DNA of 64,000 nt from Lactobacillus hamsteri DSM 5661 = JCM 6256 (GTDB taxonomy: Bacteria > Bacillota > Bacilli > Lactobacillales > Lactobacillaceae): positions 27,074 through 91,073 of the forward strand of contig NZ_BALY01000004.1 of the NCBI RefSeq assembly GCF_000615445.1, in the 5' to 3' direction. The notes below the pieces were generated by a model. The model was not told the DNA's origin and searched no databases. It was given only the letters and a program-made list of their open reading frames with translations. The position numbers and the translations under genes were made by a program. Positions 10,106 through 19,822 of the stretch are shown here, piece by piece. How positions within the stretch are numbered: position 1 is the stretch's first letter; every line of letters starts with the position of its first letter.

Positions 10106-10684
10106 TTACATTGAACCCTTGAATACGCTCCATGATGAATGGAAATAATCGTAACCTGAGTAAACAGCAAATACTAAAGCAATGTAAAGTAAAACTGTAC
10201 CAATGTAAAATGGATCGCCAACAAGTAAAAAGATAATTGCTAACATTTGAGCAGTAGTCTTAATTTTACCTGGCATTTTAGCAGCAATAACTTCGCCGTC
10301 GTTTTCAACAACGATCAAACGCAAACCTGTAACAGCAAGTTCACGGCAGACAATAATTGCAACAACCCAAGCTGGTGCCAATTTTAAACTAACTAAGAAA
10401 ATAAATGCTGTCATTGTCAACATTTTATCTGCAAGTGGATCCGCAAATTTACCAAAGTTGGTAACCAATCCACGTGAACGAGCAATATGACCGTCAAGCC
10501 AGTCGGTTGCTGAAGCGACTGCAAACACAACCATGGCAATGACTTGAAGCCAAGAAACAACGTGGCCTTGCATAACGCCTGTTGGTGCTACATAGCCATT
10601 TGTTGCACCCTTAAAAATTAATAACAACATAAATACTGGAATCATAAAGATTCTGAACATTGTTAATTTATTAGGTAAATTCAT
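10106..10684 (-). CDS. pgsA: CDP-diacylglycerol-glycerol-3-phosphate phosphatidyltransferase
   Basis: PgsA makes phosphatidylglycerol phosphate, the committed step to phosphatidylglycerol and cardiolipin. The 192-residue integral membrane protein has the CDP-alcohol phosphotransferase signature DGHIAR ... GKFADPLADK (about 64-84), with the metal-binding aspartates intact. Four or more hydrophobic segments are evident. It is directly downstream of rodZ, with a 36-base gap and the same direction, and ends at its own terminator before recA. Confidence 0.95.
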   Translation of the reverse strand: MNLPNKLTMFRIFMIPVFMLLLIFKGATNGYVAPTGVMQGHVVSWLQVIAMVVFAVASATDWLDGHIARSRGLVTNFGKFADPLADKMLTMTAFIFLVSLKLAPAWVVAIIVCRELAVTGLRLIVVENDGEVIAAKMPGKIKTTAQMLAIIFLLVGDPFYIGTVLLYIALVFAVYSGYDYFHSSWSVFKGSM

Positions 10685-10720
10685 TTTAATCTCCTATTTT
10701 TACTTTATGTCAAAACTCAA

Positions 10721-11830
10721 TTATTGAGCATTCCCACTGTCACCGTTGTTGCCATTGTTGGTAGTATTAGCAGCACTTGATTGTTGAGTAGATTGTTGTT
10801 GACTACTTTGAGTTTGGCTGCTTTGAGTTTGACTTTGAGTAGAAGACTGAGTTGTTGTTCTACTACTTTGAGTTTCGCTCTGACGGCTTCTGCTACTTTG
10901 AGTAGTATTATTGCTTTGTCGATTATTAGTTGTTGAAGAACTATTAGTAGTACTATTATTGGCATTATCGTTATTAGTACTATTAGCATTATGATCGTGG
11001 TTATTAGATTGATGCTTAGCCTTACCAATCAACAAAGTTATTGAACGGTAATTACCAATTGGTGCGTATGATACACGCTTATCACCAATTTTAATTGAAG
11101 TACCATTATCATTTCCTAAAGTAATAACTACACGTTGAGCATCACTTGGAACAGTTACGGTACGTTTTTGATTTGCAGCAAGACTTTGTTGAGTACCTAC
11201 AGGAGTTCCGTTTACAGATACACTTGTGGTAATAGTTTGTTGCCCAGCTTTAATAACCAAACGACGATTATTCTTCAAGCCGGTAACACGATATTCATTA
11301 TCAGAAATACGGCTAACCTTTACATTATTCTTCTTAACAACAGGAGCTGCTTTCTTAGAAGAAGAACTTTGTGAAGAAACAGTAACGTTATCATTGTTAT
11401 CTGCAGTATTATTTTGATTGTTAGAAGAAAGTCTAGCATACAAAACATAAACAACTAAAATAACAATAATTACACCAAGACCGATAGCAATTCTTGGTAA
11501 GTAATTCTTCCACAAATTCTTCTTATTATCCGTTGTTTCACGGACCTCTTCACTCTTATTATCAATAGAGTTTTCAACATATTCATCTGGTTTAGATTCA
11601 GGCACATCTTGATGATATTCGCTAAGCAATTCCTTACCATCTAATCCAACAATTTGTGCATATTGTCTAATAAATGCTCTTACGTAAAAATCTCCAGGAA
11701 GTTTATCAAAATCATTTTGTTCGATTGCTGTCAGATATCTACTTTGAATTTTGGTAGCCTTTTCAATATCTTCAATCGATAAACCTTTTTCTTCTCTGGC
11801 ACTGCGTAATTTTTCTCCGATATCTGCCAT
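10721..11830 (-). CDS. rodZ: RodZ-like cytoskeletal membrane protein with Ser/Gln/Thr-rich tail
   Basis: RodZ links MreB to the membrane and supports rod shape; the Bacillus relative is YmfM. Residues 1-70 form a Cro-type helix-turn-helix domain (REEKGLSIEDIEKATKIQSRYL). One membrane helix follows at about 110-131 (IAIGLGVIIVILVVYVLYA). The outer domain at about 165-265 fits DUF4115. The C-terminal hundred residues are low-complexity Asn/Ser/Thr/Gln, unusual for RodZ, and derive from a degenerate DNA repeat. It lies upstream of pgsA and downstream of the ymf genes, the order seen in B. subtilis. Confidence 0.88.
   Translation of the reverse strand: MADIGEKLRSAREEKGLSIEDIEKATKIQSRYLTAIEQNDFDKLPGDFYVRAFIRQYAQIVGLDGKELLSEYHQDVPESKPDEYVENSIDNKSEEVRETTDNKKNLWKNYLPRIAIGLGVIIVILVVYVLYARLSSNNQNNTADNNDNVTVSSQSSSSKKAAPVVKKNNVKVSRISDNEYRVTGLKNNRRLVIKAGQQTITTSVSVNGTPVGTQQSLAANQKRTVTVPSDAQRVVITLGNDNGTSIKIGDKRVSYAPIGNYRSITLLIGKAKHQSNNHDHNANSTNNDNANNSTTNSSSTTNNRQSNNTTQSSRSRQSETQSSRTTTQSSTQSQTQSSQTQSSQQQSTQQSSAANTTNNGNNGDSGNAQ
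10740..10990 (-). repeat. Degenerate short repeats coding the RodZ tail
   Basis: The segment contains repeated copies of CTACTTTGAGT / CTTTGAGTTTG (plus strand), which encode Thr-Gln-Ser-Ser-type units. Such tracts can change length by slippage. It stays in frame here. Confidence 0.75.
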
Positions 11831-11907
11831 ATTTACCTCTTCAAAATTTAAGTTAACAAATTGAGTATACCATGAACTACTTAGGTATTAAAACCCGACT
11901 TTAATTA

Positions 11908-12636
11908 TTATACAAGCCAACCACCTGTAATGTAAATCGTTTGTCCCGTACAATAACCGCTGCGTTTATCCAATAAAGTTTTTACCCAAAAGGAAATGTC
12001 ATTACCTTCTGCTAATCGGCCAGCAGGAATTTCGTCCCTCACTTCTTGCAAAGTTTCTTTAGAAAACATTGCATTCATTTCAGTATTTACCGCTCCTGGC
12101 GCAATAACATTTACAGTTAAATTAGTCGATGCAACTTCACGAGCATAAGCTTGCGTAAATCTAGTCAAGCCAGCTTTAGTAGAACTATAAACAGCCTCAA
12201 GTGCGCTGCCTTGACCGCCATAAACTGAACCTAAATATACAATTCGACTAAAATTTTGTTTAATCAGCATTGGCTCAAGCAATTTAGTCAATTTAACAGG
12301 TACAGTTAAATTAACTTGCATAACTTTCTCAATATCCGATAACTTCTGGTCATTCAAGAAACCATATTTAGTTATTCCTTGTGCAAAAACAGCTGCATTA
12401 ACTGGTAATAAATTATTGACAAAATTTGTCAATTCTTCATCAGATGTCGCAAAATTAAGTTTAACAGGAATAAAATCTTGATTTGGATATTTTTTCATCA
12501 ATTCTTGGCTAGCGATATTTGCTGCATCAAAATTACTATTGCAATGCAAATAAAGCGACCAACCAGCATCTGCTAAGTCATTACAGATTGCTTGTCCAAT
12601 ACCGCCAGTTGCTCCAAAAACAATTGCCCGCTTCAC
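11908..12636 (-). CDS. ymfI: SDR-family oxidoreductase (YmfI-like)
   Basis: This is a short-chain dehydrogenase, similar to the B. subtilis YmfI and FabG families; its substrate is unknown. The nucleotide-binding GATGGIGQAI is at about residues 7-16. The catalytic Ser (YLGSVYG) and the YSSTK motif (Tyr and Lys) are intact. I chose GTG at 12634-12636 (VKRAIVFGATGG) because it overlaps the ymfH stop and has AAAGGA upstream; the longer open frame to 12672 would add twelve residues with no ribosome site. It is coupled to the M16 peptidase genes. Confidence 0.9.
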   Translation of the reverse strand: MKRAIVFGATGGIGQAICNDLADAGWSLYLHCNSNFDAANIASQELMKKYPNQDFIPVKLNFATSDEELTNFVNNLLPVNAAVFAQGITKYGFLNDQKLSDIEKVMQVNLTVPVKLTKLLEPMLIKQNFSRIVYLGSVYGGQGSALEAVYSSTKAGLTRFTQAYAREVASTNLTVNVIAPGAVNTEMNAMFSKETLQEVRDEIPAGRLAEGNDISFWVKTLLDKRSGYCTGQTIYITGGWLV

Positions 12637-13883
12637 TATTTTTCGTCCTTTCCTTTTAGACGTGCTGAGCAAATTTGACTATCTTTCATTAAAGTTTCAC
12701 AGTGTTCAAGATATTGATCAAAACTCATAGTTTGCAATTTGCGCAAATTAGCAAAAGAATCTTCATTATCTAAACTTTCCTCTGCTGTTTCAACTGCTAA
12801 ATATGATAAGTTGTTCAAACTTCGCACATTTTGTGCTAACCATTCTTTTTTCTGCAATTCAAAAAAGTCCTCTGAAAAATTCCTTTCCCTATTTGGAACT
12901 AATTCTTTCAGCTCTTCTTTAATTGCATCAATTACTCTTCGACTCTGTTCACTAACCCCAAAAATAGTCACAAAGCTTCCTTGCCGAGTATAATTTACCG
13001 AAATTTGCAACGGATTGCTCAATAAATTCTCTTTCTTCATTCGTTCAAACCACGGACTGATTACACTTAGTTTTGATTCTAACATTATTTCAAGCAAAGT
13101 TTGAGCTAAATCAAGACTTGATAATACTTTCTTAAAGTTTTTTAAATAAATTCCCACTCCAAACAAATTTGAATTGCTCTGCGATGATAAAGCAACATCC
13201 TTCATTTGACCTATAACTTCAGTGTGATCAAATTTTGCTTTTTTATTAGTAGAAAAATATTTCTTTTGTAATTTATTAACTAAACTAAAAATTGTTTTAA
13301 CTTGATAATCCGAAAAATCACCACAAGCAATAAAATGCATTTTAGTTGGCAAATAGTTCTCTTTATAGACCTGTAACAATTTTTCGGCGGTTACCGCATC
13401 AATTGATTTTTTAGTTCCTGCTACATCCAATCCTAAATTTGATGTGGCAAACATTTCTTTCATAATTGTATTATTAATTGCCCAATTAGGATCATCTTGA
13501 TACATAGCAAGCTCTTGCTGAATAATTGGAGCCTCTTTAGCTACATTTTCTTTAGTAAAATATGGTTCCCCAACTATTCTAAACAACAATTCAATTAATT
13601 TTTGATTATGTTCAATCCCGCTACAATAAAACATCGTTTCATTGAATGAAGTGAATGCATTAACATCCGCACCCAATTCTTCAAATTTATGCGAAATATC
13701 GCCATCTTTTTTAGCAAAAAGCTTATGCTCCAAAAAATGTGCTGAACCAGCAATTTCTTGAGGATCGCTACTACCAAAATCAACAATTATTCCAAAAAAA
13801 CGTTGATTAAATTGCTTTCGTAATAAAATATCTGCTTCAAAGCCAGAATCATATTGACGTTTAATAATTTTAGGTGAAATCAT
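12636..13883 (-). CDS. ymfH: M16 zinc peptidase YmfH, active-type
   Basis: YmfH is an M16-family metallopeptidase of the pitrilysin/insulinase type. The inverted zinc motif HFLEH is at about residues 48-52 (GSAHFLEHKLFAKK), with the downstream glutamate region EAPIIQQELAMY (about 115-126) expected for the third ligand. The protein has 415 residues. It is translationally coupled with ymfF (four-base overlap) and with ymfI. Partner ymfF lacks the zinc motif, so the two probably form a heterodimer with one catalytic subunit, as in related paired M16 enzymes. The substrate is unknown. Confidence 0.92.
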   Translation of the reverse strand: MISPKIIKRQYDSGFEADILLRKQFNQRFFGIIVDFGSSDPQEIAGSAHFLEHKLFAKKDGDISHKFEELGADVNAFTSFNETMFYCSGIEHNQKLIELLFRIVGEPYFTKENVAKEAPIIQQELAMYQDDPNWAINNTIMKEMFATSNLGLDVAGTKKSIDAVTAEKLLQVYKENYLPTKMHFIACGDFSDYQVKTIFSLVNKLQKKYFSTNKKAKFDHTEVIGQMKDVALSSQSNSNLFGVGIYLKNFKKVLSSLDLAQTLLEIMLESKLSVISPWFERMKKENLLSNPLQISVNYTRQGSFVTIFGVSEQSRRVIDAIKEELKELVPNRERNFSEDFFELQKKEWLAQNVRSLNNLSYLAVETAEESLDNEDSFANLRKLQTMSFDQYLEHCETLMKDSQICSARLKGKDEK

Positions 13884-15097
13884 TTTAAAACATAACTTTC
13901 ATTAAAAAATAGATTTTGAGCAAACTTCTCTAATTGCTTCGCAGTTACATACTTAATCGCCTTCTCACGATCAAAATCTTGATAGTCTGGAAACAATTGA
14001 TCTCTCAACATTTGGGCAAGTTGCCAATTTTCTTGATCTTGTCCAATAAGTTGTGTATTCAATAAACTCTTTTTTGCCTTCTTTAAAAGATCAAGATCAA
14101 TTTTACCAATCGCGACTTGTTTTACTTCATTCTTAATAATTGCCTTAGCTTCATCAACTTGATCAGGATCAAGTCCGGCATTAATTAAGAATAAGCAATT
14201 GTTTGCATAATTATTTGCCTCAACATCGTAAGCTGCACCTAACTCCTCACGAATTTTAGTAAATAGCTTTGAAGATTGATCACCAGCTAAATACTGTGAC
14301 AAAACCATACCACAAATTTGTTTTTTATAATCTAGCTTTTCTCGATAGCCATATCCCATCATAAGTTGGGCTTGTAAGTTGCCATAATTATCAACTTGAT
14401 CAATGTCTAACTTTTCAGCAGGTATACTAAAATCATTCGTCATAAACTCTTCAAGAACACCGACTTGCTTAAAATTATCTTTGATCAATTTTTCCATTTG
14501 CTTACTATCACGAGCTATACAAATAACTGAAGACGGCATCTTTTCCATAGCCTTAACAAACTTTTGAGCTGAAGCTATACTAGCTTCCTTTATTTCTTCA
14601 ATTGGGCCCATAAAATTTTCTGCATAATCTGGCTGATGTTTATACCACAACTTAAAGAAACGCTCAATTGCATAATTAGATGGCTGTTGCATTAATTCAT
14701 TATAATCTGATAATAATTGCTTTTTAGTTAATTCAAGCAAATCTGAATTAAAGACATCTGGACAATGAATAAGCTTTTCCAAAATATCTACAATTTTTTC
14801 ATACGTATATTCAGGATCTAATACTTCTGTAGGCTCAAGAAAATTGGCTACATATGAAATGATAATTTGTTTACCAAATAATTGTGGCGTAACTTCAAAT
14901 TGTAAATCATATAACTTAGAAAGTTCGCGTTGCTGTTCACGAATTGTACGAAAATATATCGTTGCATTCATTTGAGATTTAGCAATCAAACTTGCGTAAG
15001 CCAAATTATGACTTGTCAACGGCATACGCAAAAAACAGCCTAGAGTGGCTGTTGTAAATTTAGTATTTTGTTTTACTAAAGTATTAACTTTGAGCAT
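13880..15097 (-). CDS. ymfF: M16 peptidase homologue YmfF without zinc motif
   Basis: YmfF belongs to the M16 family but shows no HxxEH in its N-terminal half, so it is likely the noncatalytic partner of YmfH. I place the start at ATG 15095-15097 (MLKVNTLVKQNTKFTT), after AAAAGGATG; this gives 405 residues and a 14-base overlap with the end of ftsK. The frame is open upstream to 15202, but that part lies inside ftsK and reads as unrelated basic sequence. Residues in the second half (MVLSQYLAGDQSSKLFTKIREELG) match the conserved M16 C-terminal block. Confidence 0.9.
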   Translation of the reverse strand: MLKVNTLVKQNTKFTTATLGCFLRMPLTSHNLAYASLIAKSQMNATIYFRTIREQQRELSKLYDLQFEVTPQLFGKQIIISYVANFLEPTEVLDPEYTYEKIVDILEKLIHCPDVFNSDLLELTKKQLLSDYNELMQQPSNYAIERFFKLWYKHQPDYAENFMGPIEEIKEASIASAQKFVKAMEKMPSSVICIARDSKQMEKLIKDNFKQVGVLEEFMTNDFSIPAEKLDIDQVDNYGNLQAQLMMGYGYREKLDYKKQICGMVLSQYLAGDQSSKLFTKIREELGAAYDVEANNYANNCLFLINAGLDPDQVDEAKAIIKNEVKQVAIGKIDLDLLKKAKKSLLNTQLIGQDQENWQLAQMLRDQLFPDYQDFDREKAIKYVTAKQLEKFAQNLFFNESYVLK

Positions 15098-17585
15098 TAT
15101 TTTCATCCTTTTCTGGCGGAACAAGAACTTGACGAGGTTTGGAACCTTCTGACGGACCCACAATTCCCTTAGCTTCCATTTCATCAACAATTCTTGCAGC
15201 ACGATTGTAACCTATTCTAAATCTACGTTGCAGCATTGATACGCTTGCTGTTTGTTGCTTTCTCACCAAGCTAACTGCTTCATTATAAAACTCATCTTCT
15301 GGCTCATCATTATTCGATCCTTCTGATGAAGAAGCTGCTCCCTTTTGTGGAATCATGTTTTGATCATACTCCGCTGTTTGTTGCTCTTTTACCCATGAAA
15401 TAACTTTTTCTACTTCATGAGAAGCTATATAGGCTCCCTGAATACGTTCAGGCTTAGAAGCACCAATTGGCATATAAAGCATATCTCCTCGACCAAGCAA
15501 TTTTTCAGCACCCGTTTGATCAAGAATTGTACGTGAATCTACTCCACTTGAAACTGCAAATGAAATTCTTGATGGAACATTTGCTTTAATTAATCCAGTA
15601 ATAACATCCACACTTGGACGTTGAGTTGCTAAAATCATATGAATGCCGGCAGCACGTGCCATTTGTCCCAAACGAACAATTGCACCTTCAACATCATGAC
15701 CACCCACCATCATTAAATCGCTAAGTTCATCAACAACAACTAAAATACATGGCAAAGTTTCCATTGCAGGCTTAGTTTTATCCTGATTATTTTCAGCAAC
15801 CTTTTGATTATATTCAGCCATATTTCGAGCACCACTGGCCGCAAACAACTTATAGCGTCGTTCCATTTCTTTAACAACTTTGTGTAAAGCATTAGCTGCT
15901 AATTTTGCATCTGTAACAACAGGAATCAATAAATGAGGGACACCGTTGTAAACAGATAATTCAACCATTTTTGGATCAATCAAAACCAATTTGACGTCTT
16001 CTGGTCGCGACTTCATCAAAATACTCGTTAAAATCGTATTAATTGCAACAGATTTACCAGAACCAGTAGATCCAGCGATCAAAAGGTGGGGCATTTTAGC
16101 TAAATTAGCTGAAATAGTTTGTCCTGTAACATCTTTTCCCAGTGGAACTGATAATGGATCTTTTTTAGCCTTAGCATCTTGATGTTCCATTACATCTTTA
16201 AATGACACCACTGAAGTTGCACGATTAGGAACTTCAATACCAATATACGGCTTTCCAGGAATAGGCGCTTCAATTCTGATATCCTTAGCAGCCAAGGCTA
16301 ATGCTAAATCATCTGACAAATTAACAATTCTACTTACTTTAACCCCTACTGCAGGTTGAACTTCATAACGAGTTATGGTTGGACCCAAAATTGCTTTTTT
16401 AATAATAACTTTTACACCAAAACTTTTGAAAGTTGATTGTAAAGTCTGCGTATTCTTTTGAATAAGCTGCTTATCAGTACTTTGATCTGTACTTTTTATT
16501 GGATCAAGCAATGTTAAAGGCGGCTTTTTATAAGTTGGATTAACCTTCGTAGGTTTAATTTCACCATGATCAACGCCTTCTAATTCTTGCTTAATTTTAT
16601 TATCTTCATCAGCAAATGAATGAGACTTGGGCAAACTATCGCTTTCAACAGGATCTTCACCTGATTGAGGAGCAACTTGGATTTGCGGTTCAGAATGATC
16701 ATCGGAATAAAAGCTTGGTTTCTCCTTTTCGTCGGAATCATCAGAGGTAATAACTTCTGGCACACTCTCTTCTTCGCTTTCATCATTACTTTCTTCTACA
16801 GATGAAGCCGGCAAAGAGGTCTGACTATTAAAGTCACCCATATCCGGAAAAATATCTTTACTATCATCAGCTAATGGATCTTGTAAAGAATCCCGATTAG
16901 ATTTCTTTTCTAACCTGCGTTCCTGCTGTTTTTCACGCAACTCACCATATTTATCTTTTAATTTGCTGCCAACCTCTTTATTCTTATCAATAAAGTTTTG
17001 GCTAACAAATTGAAACTTATTAATGATAGTCCGATATTTGACGTCAAAAAACATCAAAAATCCAACAGGGATAAATAAAATAGCTAATACACGAATCCCA
17101 ATCTGTCCCAAAAGTGAATACAAAATTTGAAAGCCTAATGTTCCAAATAAGCCACCGCCAACAGATACAGTTACGCCAGCACGACCGAATTCACCTGACA
17201 TTTCATGCCAAAAGGAATTCATAAATGCATTATTCACTTCTTCGTTAGCAAAATATATGCTGCTTTGAATTAAAAGTATGCCAAAAAGTGCAAGAATTAG
17301 GCCACATATTCTTTTAACTTTGAGATGTGCTGGTTGGTTATAAATCACCATTACTAGGCCAAAAATCACCATTAAGGCACTAGCTATTAAATAAGAATCA
17401 CCAAAAAATAGACGAATCAAATTAGCAACTTGCTTGCCAAGAGCTCCTACTTTACTAAAAGCAAGAATAGCCAACACAATTTGAACAAGCCCCGCCGTTA
17501 CCCAATACAAAGCTTGTTCTTTTTTTGCTTTTGTTTTTCGTGTAGTTTTTTTCTTTATTACTCTCTTTTTTCTTTTCTTAGGCAT
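15084..17585 (-). CDS. ftsK: FtsK/SpoIIIE-type DNA translocase
   Basis: FtsK moves chromosome DNA through the closing septum. The 833 residues begin with a basic stretch and four membrane helices (about 25-180), followed by an acidic Ser/Glu/Asp-rich linker (about 230-340). The motor follows with Walker A GSTGSGKS at about 505-512, Walker B ILVVVDELSDLM and ATQRPSVDVITG. The C-terminal gamma winged helix (VSMLQRRFRIGYNRAARIVD, about 780-800) reads KOPS-like sites. It lies between the DUF1149 gene and ymfF in a conserved operon. Confidence 0.96.
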   Translation of the reverse strand: MPKKRKKRVIKKKTTRKTKAKKEQALYWVTAGLVQIVLAILAFSKVGALGKQVANLIRLFFGDSYLIASALMVIFGLVMVIYNQPAHLKVKRICGLILALFGILLIQSSIYFANEEVNNAFMNSFWHEMSGEFGRAGVTVSVGGGLFGTLGFQILYSLLGQIGIRVLAILFIPVGFLMFFDVKYRTIINKFQFVSQNFIDKNKEVGSKLKDKYGELREKQQERRLEKKSNRDSLQDPLADDSKDIFPDMGDFNSQTSLPASSVEESNDESEEESVPEVITSDDSDEKEKPSFYSDDHSEPQIQVAPQSGEDPVESDSLPKSHSFADEDNKIKQELEGVDHGEIKPTKVNPTYKKPPLTLLDPIKSTDQSTDKQLIQKNTQTLQSTFKSFGVKVIIKKAILGPTITRYEVQPAVGVKVSRIVNLSDDLALALAAKDIRIEAPIPGKPYIGIEVPNRATSVVSFKDVMEHQDAKAKKDPLSVPLGKDVTGQTISANLAKMPHLLIAGSTGSGKSVAINTILTSILMKSRPEDVKLVLIDPKMVELSVYNGVPHLLIPVVTDAKLAANALHKVVKEMERRYKLFAASGARNMAEYNQKVAENNQDKTKPAMETLPCILVVVDELSDLMMVGGHDVEGAIVRLGQMARAAGIHMILATQRPSVDVITGLIKANVPSRISFAVSSGVDSRTILDQTGAEKLLGRGDMLYMPIGASKPERIQGAYIASHEVEKVISWVKEQQTAEYDQNMIPQKGAASSSEGSNNDEPEDEFYNEAVSLVRKQQTASVSMLQRRFRIGYNRAARIVDEMEAKGIVGPSEGSKPRQVLVPPEKDENNAQS

Positions 17586-17603
17586 GACCTCACCTAATCA
17601 AAT

Positions 17604-17996
17604 TTAAAAGTTAGCTTGGAAGTTCAAGTTGACTGGCTGATCCAAAGCAACTTGTGTAACTTCATAAGTCAAAGTTTCAATATATTCAACAAGAGGACGA
17701 CTTAAAATTTTATAGTCACTATTATCAAGATCTTGACCATCGCCATAGTAATCCTTTAATTTTACAATTTGACTAATTTGTCCACTTACTGAAAATTCAC
17801 CCGGACTTGGGGCAACATCAAAGACAACAGAAACTTCGAAATAACTGCCACCTTCACCTTCATCAGTTGTCCCATCCTCGTTTTGACGAGCAGCTTTTCT
17901 AAAGGCAACATTTACTTCATTCTTTACTTTTGGTTCATCATTTAAATCATAGTGAAATGCACGCACCATGACTGGCGTTTCCTTTTCAAATTCCAT
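17604..17996 (-). CDS. DUF1149 family protein
   Basis: A 130-residue soluble acidic protein resembling the lactic-acid-bacterial DUF1149 family; function unknown. Typical segments are VMVRAFHYDL, FEVSVVFDVAPSPGEFSVSG and YKILSRPLVEYIETLTYEVT. The start is ambiguous: ATG 17996 (MEFEKETPV) is just after the trmL stop, while ATG 18008 (MRSNMEF) would overlap trmL. GGGG lies before both. It sits between trmL and ftsK. Confidence 0.8.
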   Translation of the reverse strand: MEFEKETPVMVRAFHYDLNDEPKVKNEVNVAFRKAARQNEDGTTDEGEGGSYFEVSVVFDVAPSPGEFSVSGQISQIVKLKDYYGDGQDLDNSDYKILSRPLVEYIETLTYEVTQVALDQPVNLNFQANF

Positions 17997-17997
17997 A

Positions 17998-18558
17998 TTA
18001 CTTCTCATCCCCTAAATTACGTTCATATCTTTCTGGACGATTATAGTCGTCTTTTAATTTATCATTTTCATAGTGGTGGCTAGTTTCCATATTTGGAAAG
18101 CCTTGTTGACGCAAAGCTTCAAGAAGCACCATAGCTACTGAATTTGATAAATTATAACAGCGAATGTCATCAGACATTGGAATACGCAAATTGCGATCAT
18201 AATATTCTCGCATAAATGTTTCTGGTAAACCAGTAGTTTCTTTACCAAAAACAAAGTAATAATTCTTATTTGGATCAGTATAATCTACTTCTGAATAATT
18301 TTTTGATGAAAACTTGGAAATCAAATACATTTCATCATTTGGACCTAAAGTCTTCAAAAATGCATCCAAGTCATCATGCATATGAATATCCACTTTATCC
18401 CAATAATCGAGACCTGCACGTTTCATTCTCTTATTATCAATTTGAAAACCTAATGGTTCAATCAAATCAAGAACAGTATGCGTACCTGCACATGTACGTG
18501 CAATATTTCCTGTATTTGCAGGCATTAATGGTTCATATAAAACTACGTGATTAGTCAT
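17998..18558 (-). CDS. trmL: tRNA (cytidine/uridine-34 2'-O)-methyltransferase TrmL
   Basis: TrmL is a SPOUT-class methyltransferase that modifies the wobble base of leucine tRNAs. The sequence has the N-terminal VVLYEPLMPANTGNIARTC and LIEPLGF. The trefoil-knot motifs are YFVFGKETTGLPETF (about 106-120) and RIPMSDDIRCYNLSNSVAMV (about 131-150). Length (186) is a little over the E. coli enzyme because of a short charged C-terminal tail. It is the first gene after the terminator of the AI-2E permease gene and likely starts the ftsK operon. Confidence 0.94.
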   Translation of the reverse strand: MTNHVVLYEPLMPANTGNIARTCAGTHTVLDLIEPLGFQIDNKRMKRAGLDYWDKVDIHMHDDLDAFLKTLGPNDEMYLISKFSSKNYSEVDYTDPNKNYYFVFGKETTGLPETFMREYYDRNLRIPMSDDIRCYNLSNSVAMVLLEALRQQGFPNMETSHHYENDKLKDDYNRPERYERNLGDEK

Positions 18559-18579
18559 AAAATTTCTCCCTTTTTAGCA

Positions 18580-18609
18580 AAAAAGCGCGGTTCAACAAAC
18601 CACGTTTTT
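18580..18609 (-). terminator. Terminator after AI-2E permease gene
   Basis: CGTGGTT and AACCGCG pair around TGTTG on the minus strand, followed by T6. Confidence 0.88.
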
Positions 18610-19811
18610 TACTTATTCGTTTTATTCGATATATCTTTATTTAAAATCAAATCTCTTGTGGCTGTGTCATCAGTATCATCAAAAACATCTGATACTTTTC
18701 GATAATAATTGTACACACGAGAGATGATAATCTTCAAGCATGCATAGATTGGAATTCCAAAAACTACACCCCAAAGTCCCCAAACTGAACTTGCACCTAT
18801 TAAGAGCAAAATTGTTGTAATGGGATGCATCTCCAACTTATTGCCCATTATTAAAGGACTAATTAAACGAGATTCAATTGTTTGTTCAATTGCAAAAACA
18901 ATTAATACTTTAATTAGCATTGGAACAGAGGTCATGATTGCAATTACCAAAACAGGAATAAATGCAATAAATGTACCAAAATATGGAATTAAGTTTAAAA
19001 CTCCAGCCAAAATAGCCAAAGCATAACCATATGGAAGACCTACAATGCTATAACCAATCGCAAACATTACTCCTACCCAAAAAGCAACAGTAATTTGTCC
19101 ACGAATATATGAAGCAATAGCAAAGTTAATGTCATATAACAATTGACTGAAACTTTCTTGCCAACGTTGTGGCGCAAATTTAGTCAAATATGGTCTAAGC
19201 TGATGTCCATCCTTTAACATGAAAAACAAAATAAACGGTGCCGTAAGCAAGGTCATCATGATCATTGTAATGATGCTGACAGCTGAAGAAATGTTGCCAA
19301 TTGTCGCATTAATCGTATCTTGACCTGATCTAAACAAGGTTTTTTGAGTGTTGTTAATCCATTTATCAATATTACCGCGGACACCATGCAAGCGTGGATC
19401 ACTTAAAGCATTTTGAGTAGTATTTACCGCATCATTCCAAATGTGAGGCCAATTTTTAATTAAGGAATTAACCTGTCCTTGCACAATAGGAATAATTGTA
19501 TTAATAATCCAAATTAAAGCAACAATCACCAATACGAATAAAACCGCAATTGTTAACACTCGTGGTACTTTGCAACGCTTTTCTAGCCAATCTACTATCG
19601 GATTCATAATGTAAAATTGAATTCCTGCAAGTAGAAGTGGTGGCAAGATTGCACTGAAGAAAAGCCAAGCCGGATTTAGTACAAAAGAAATCTTGTTGAA
19701 CACCCAAATAATTAGGAAGAACAACAAGAGATTAAATAATATAACACTAAAACGATTGTTTAAAAACCATTTATCAAAAAAAGTATTTTTAAAATGTTTT
19801 CTATTTTCCAT
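18609..19811 (-). CDS. AI-2E family (UPF0118) membrane permease
   Basis: A 400-residue polytopic protein of the AI-2E/TqsA family, whose members include autoinducer-2 exporters and Na+(Li+)/H+ antiporters. About eight hydrophobic helices are present, with the family block around LPYGYALAILAGVLNLIPYFGTFIAFIP (about 260-290, conserved GxxxxIPYxG). A large soluble loop (about 115-180) and the C-terminal charged tail are also typical. ATG 19811 after AGTAGGATC is preferred to the TTG one codon earlier. The substrate cannot be deduced. It follows the IIA-like gene with a tight 11-base gap. Confidence 0.9.
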   Translation of the reverse strand: MENRKHFKNTFFDKWFLNNRFSVILFNLLLFFLIIWVFNKISFVLNPAWLFFSAILPPLLLAGIQFYIMNPIVDWLEKRCKVPRVLTIAVLFVLVIVALIWIINTIIPIVQGQVNSLIKNWPHIWNDAVNTTQNALSDPRLHGVRGNIDKWINNTQKTLFRSGQDTINATIGNISSAVSIITMIMMTLLTAPFILFFMLKDGHQLRPYLTKFAPQRWQESFSQLLYDINFAIASYIRGQITVAFWVGVMFAIGYSIVGLPYGYALAILAGVLNLIPYFGTFIAFIPVLVIAIMTSVPMLIKVLIVFAIEQTIESRLISPLIMGNKLEMHPITTILLLIGASSVWGLWGVVFGIPIYACLKIIISRVYNYYRKVSDVFDDTDDTATRDLILNKDISNKTNK

Positions 19812-19822
19812 CAAAGATCCTA

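Noticed and set aside
10717..11028. Second minus-strand frame in the RodZ tail
   Set aside because: It is the alternate frame of the low-complexity repeat and gives a Leu/Ile/Lys-rich string without features.
13880..15202. Long N-terminus of YmfF starting at 15202
   Set aside because: The extra residues fall inside the ftsK 3' end and read as a basic out-of-frame string; ATG 15097 has a ribosome site.
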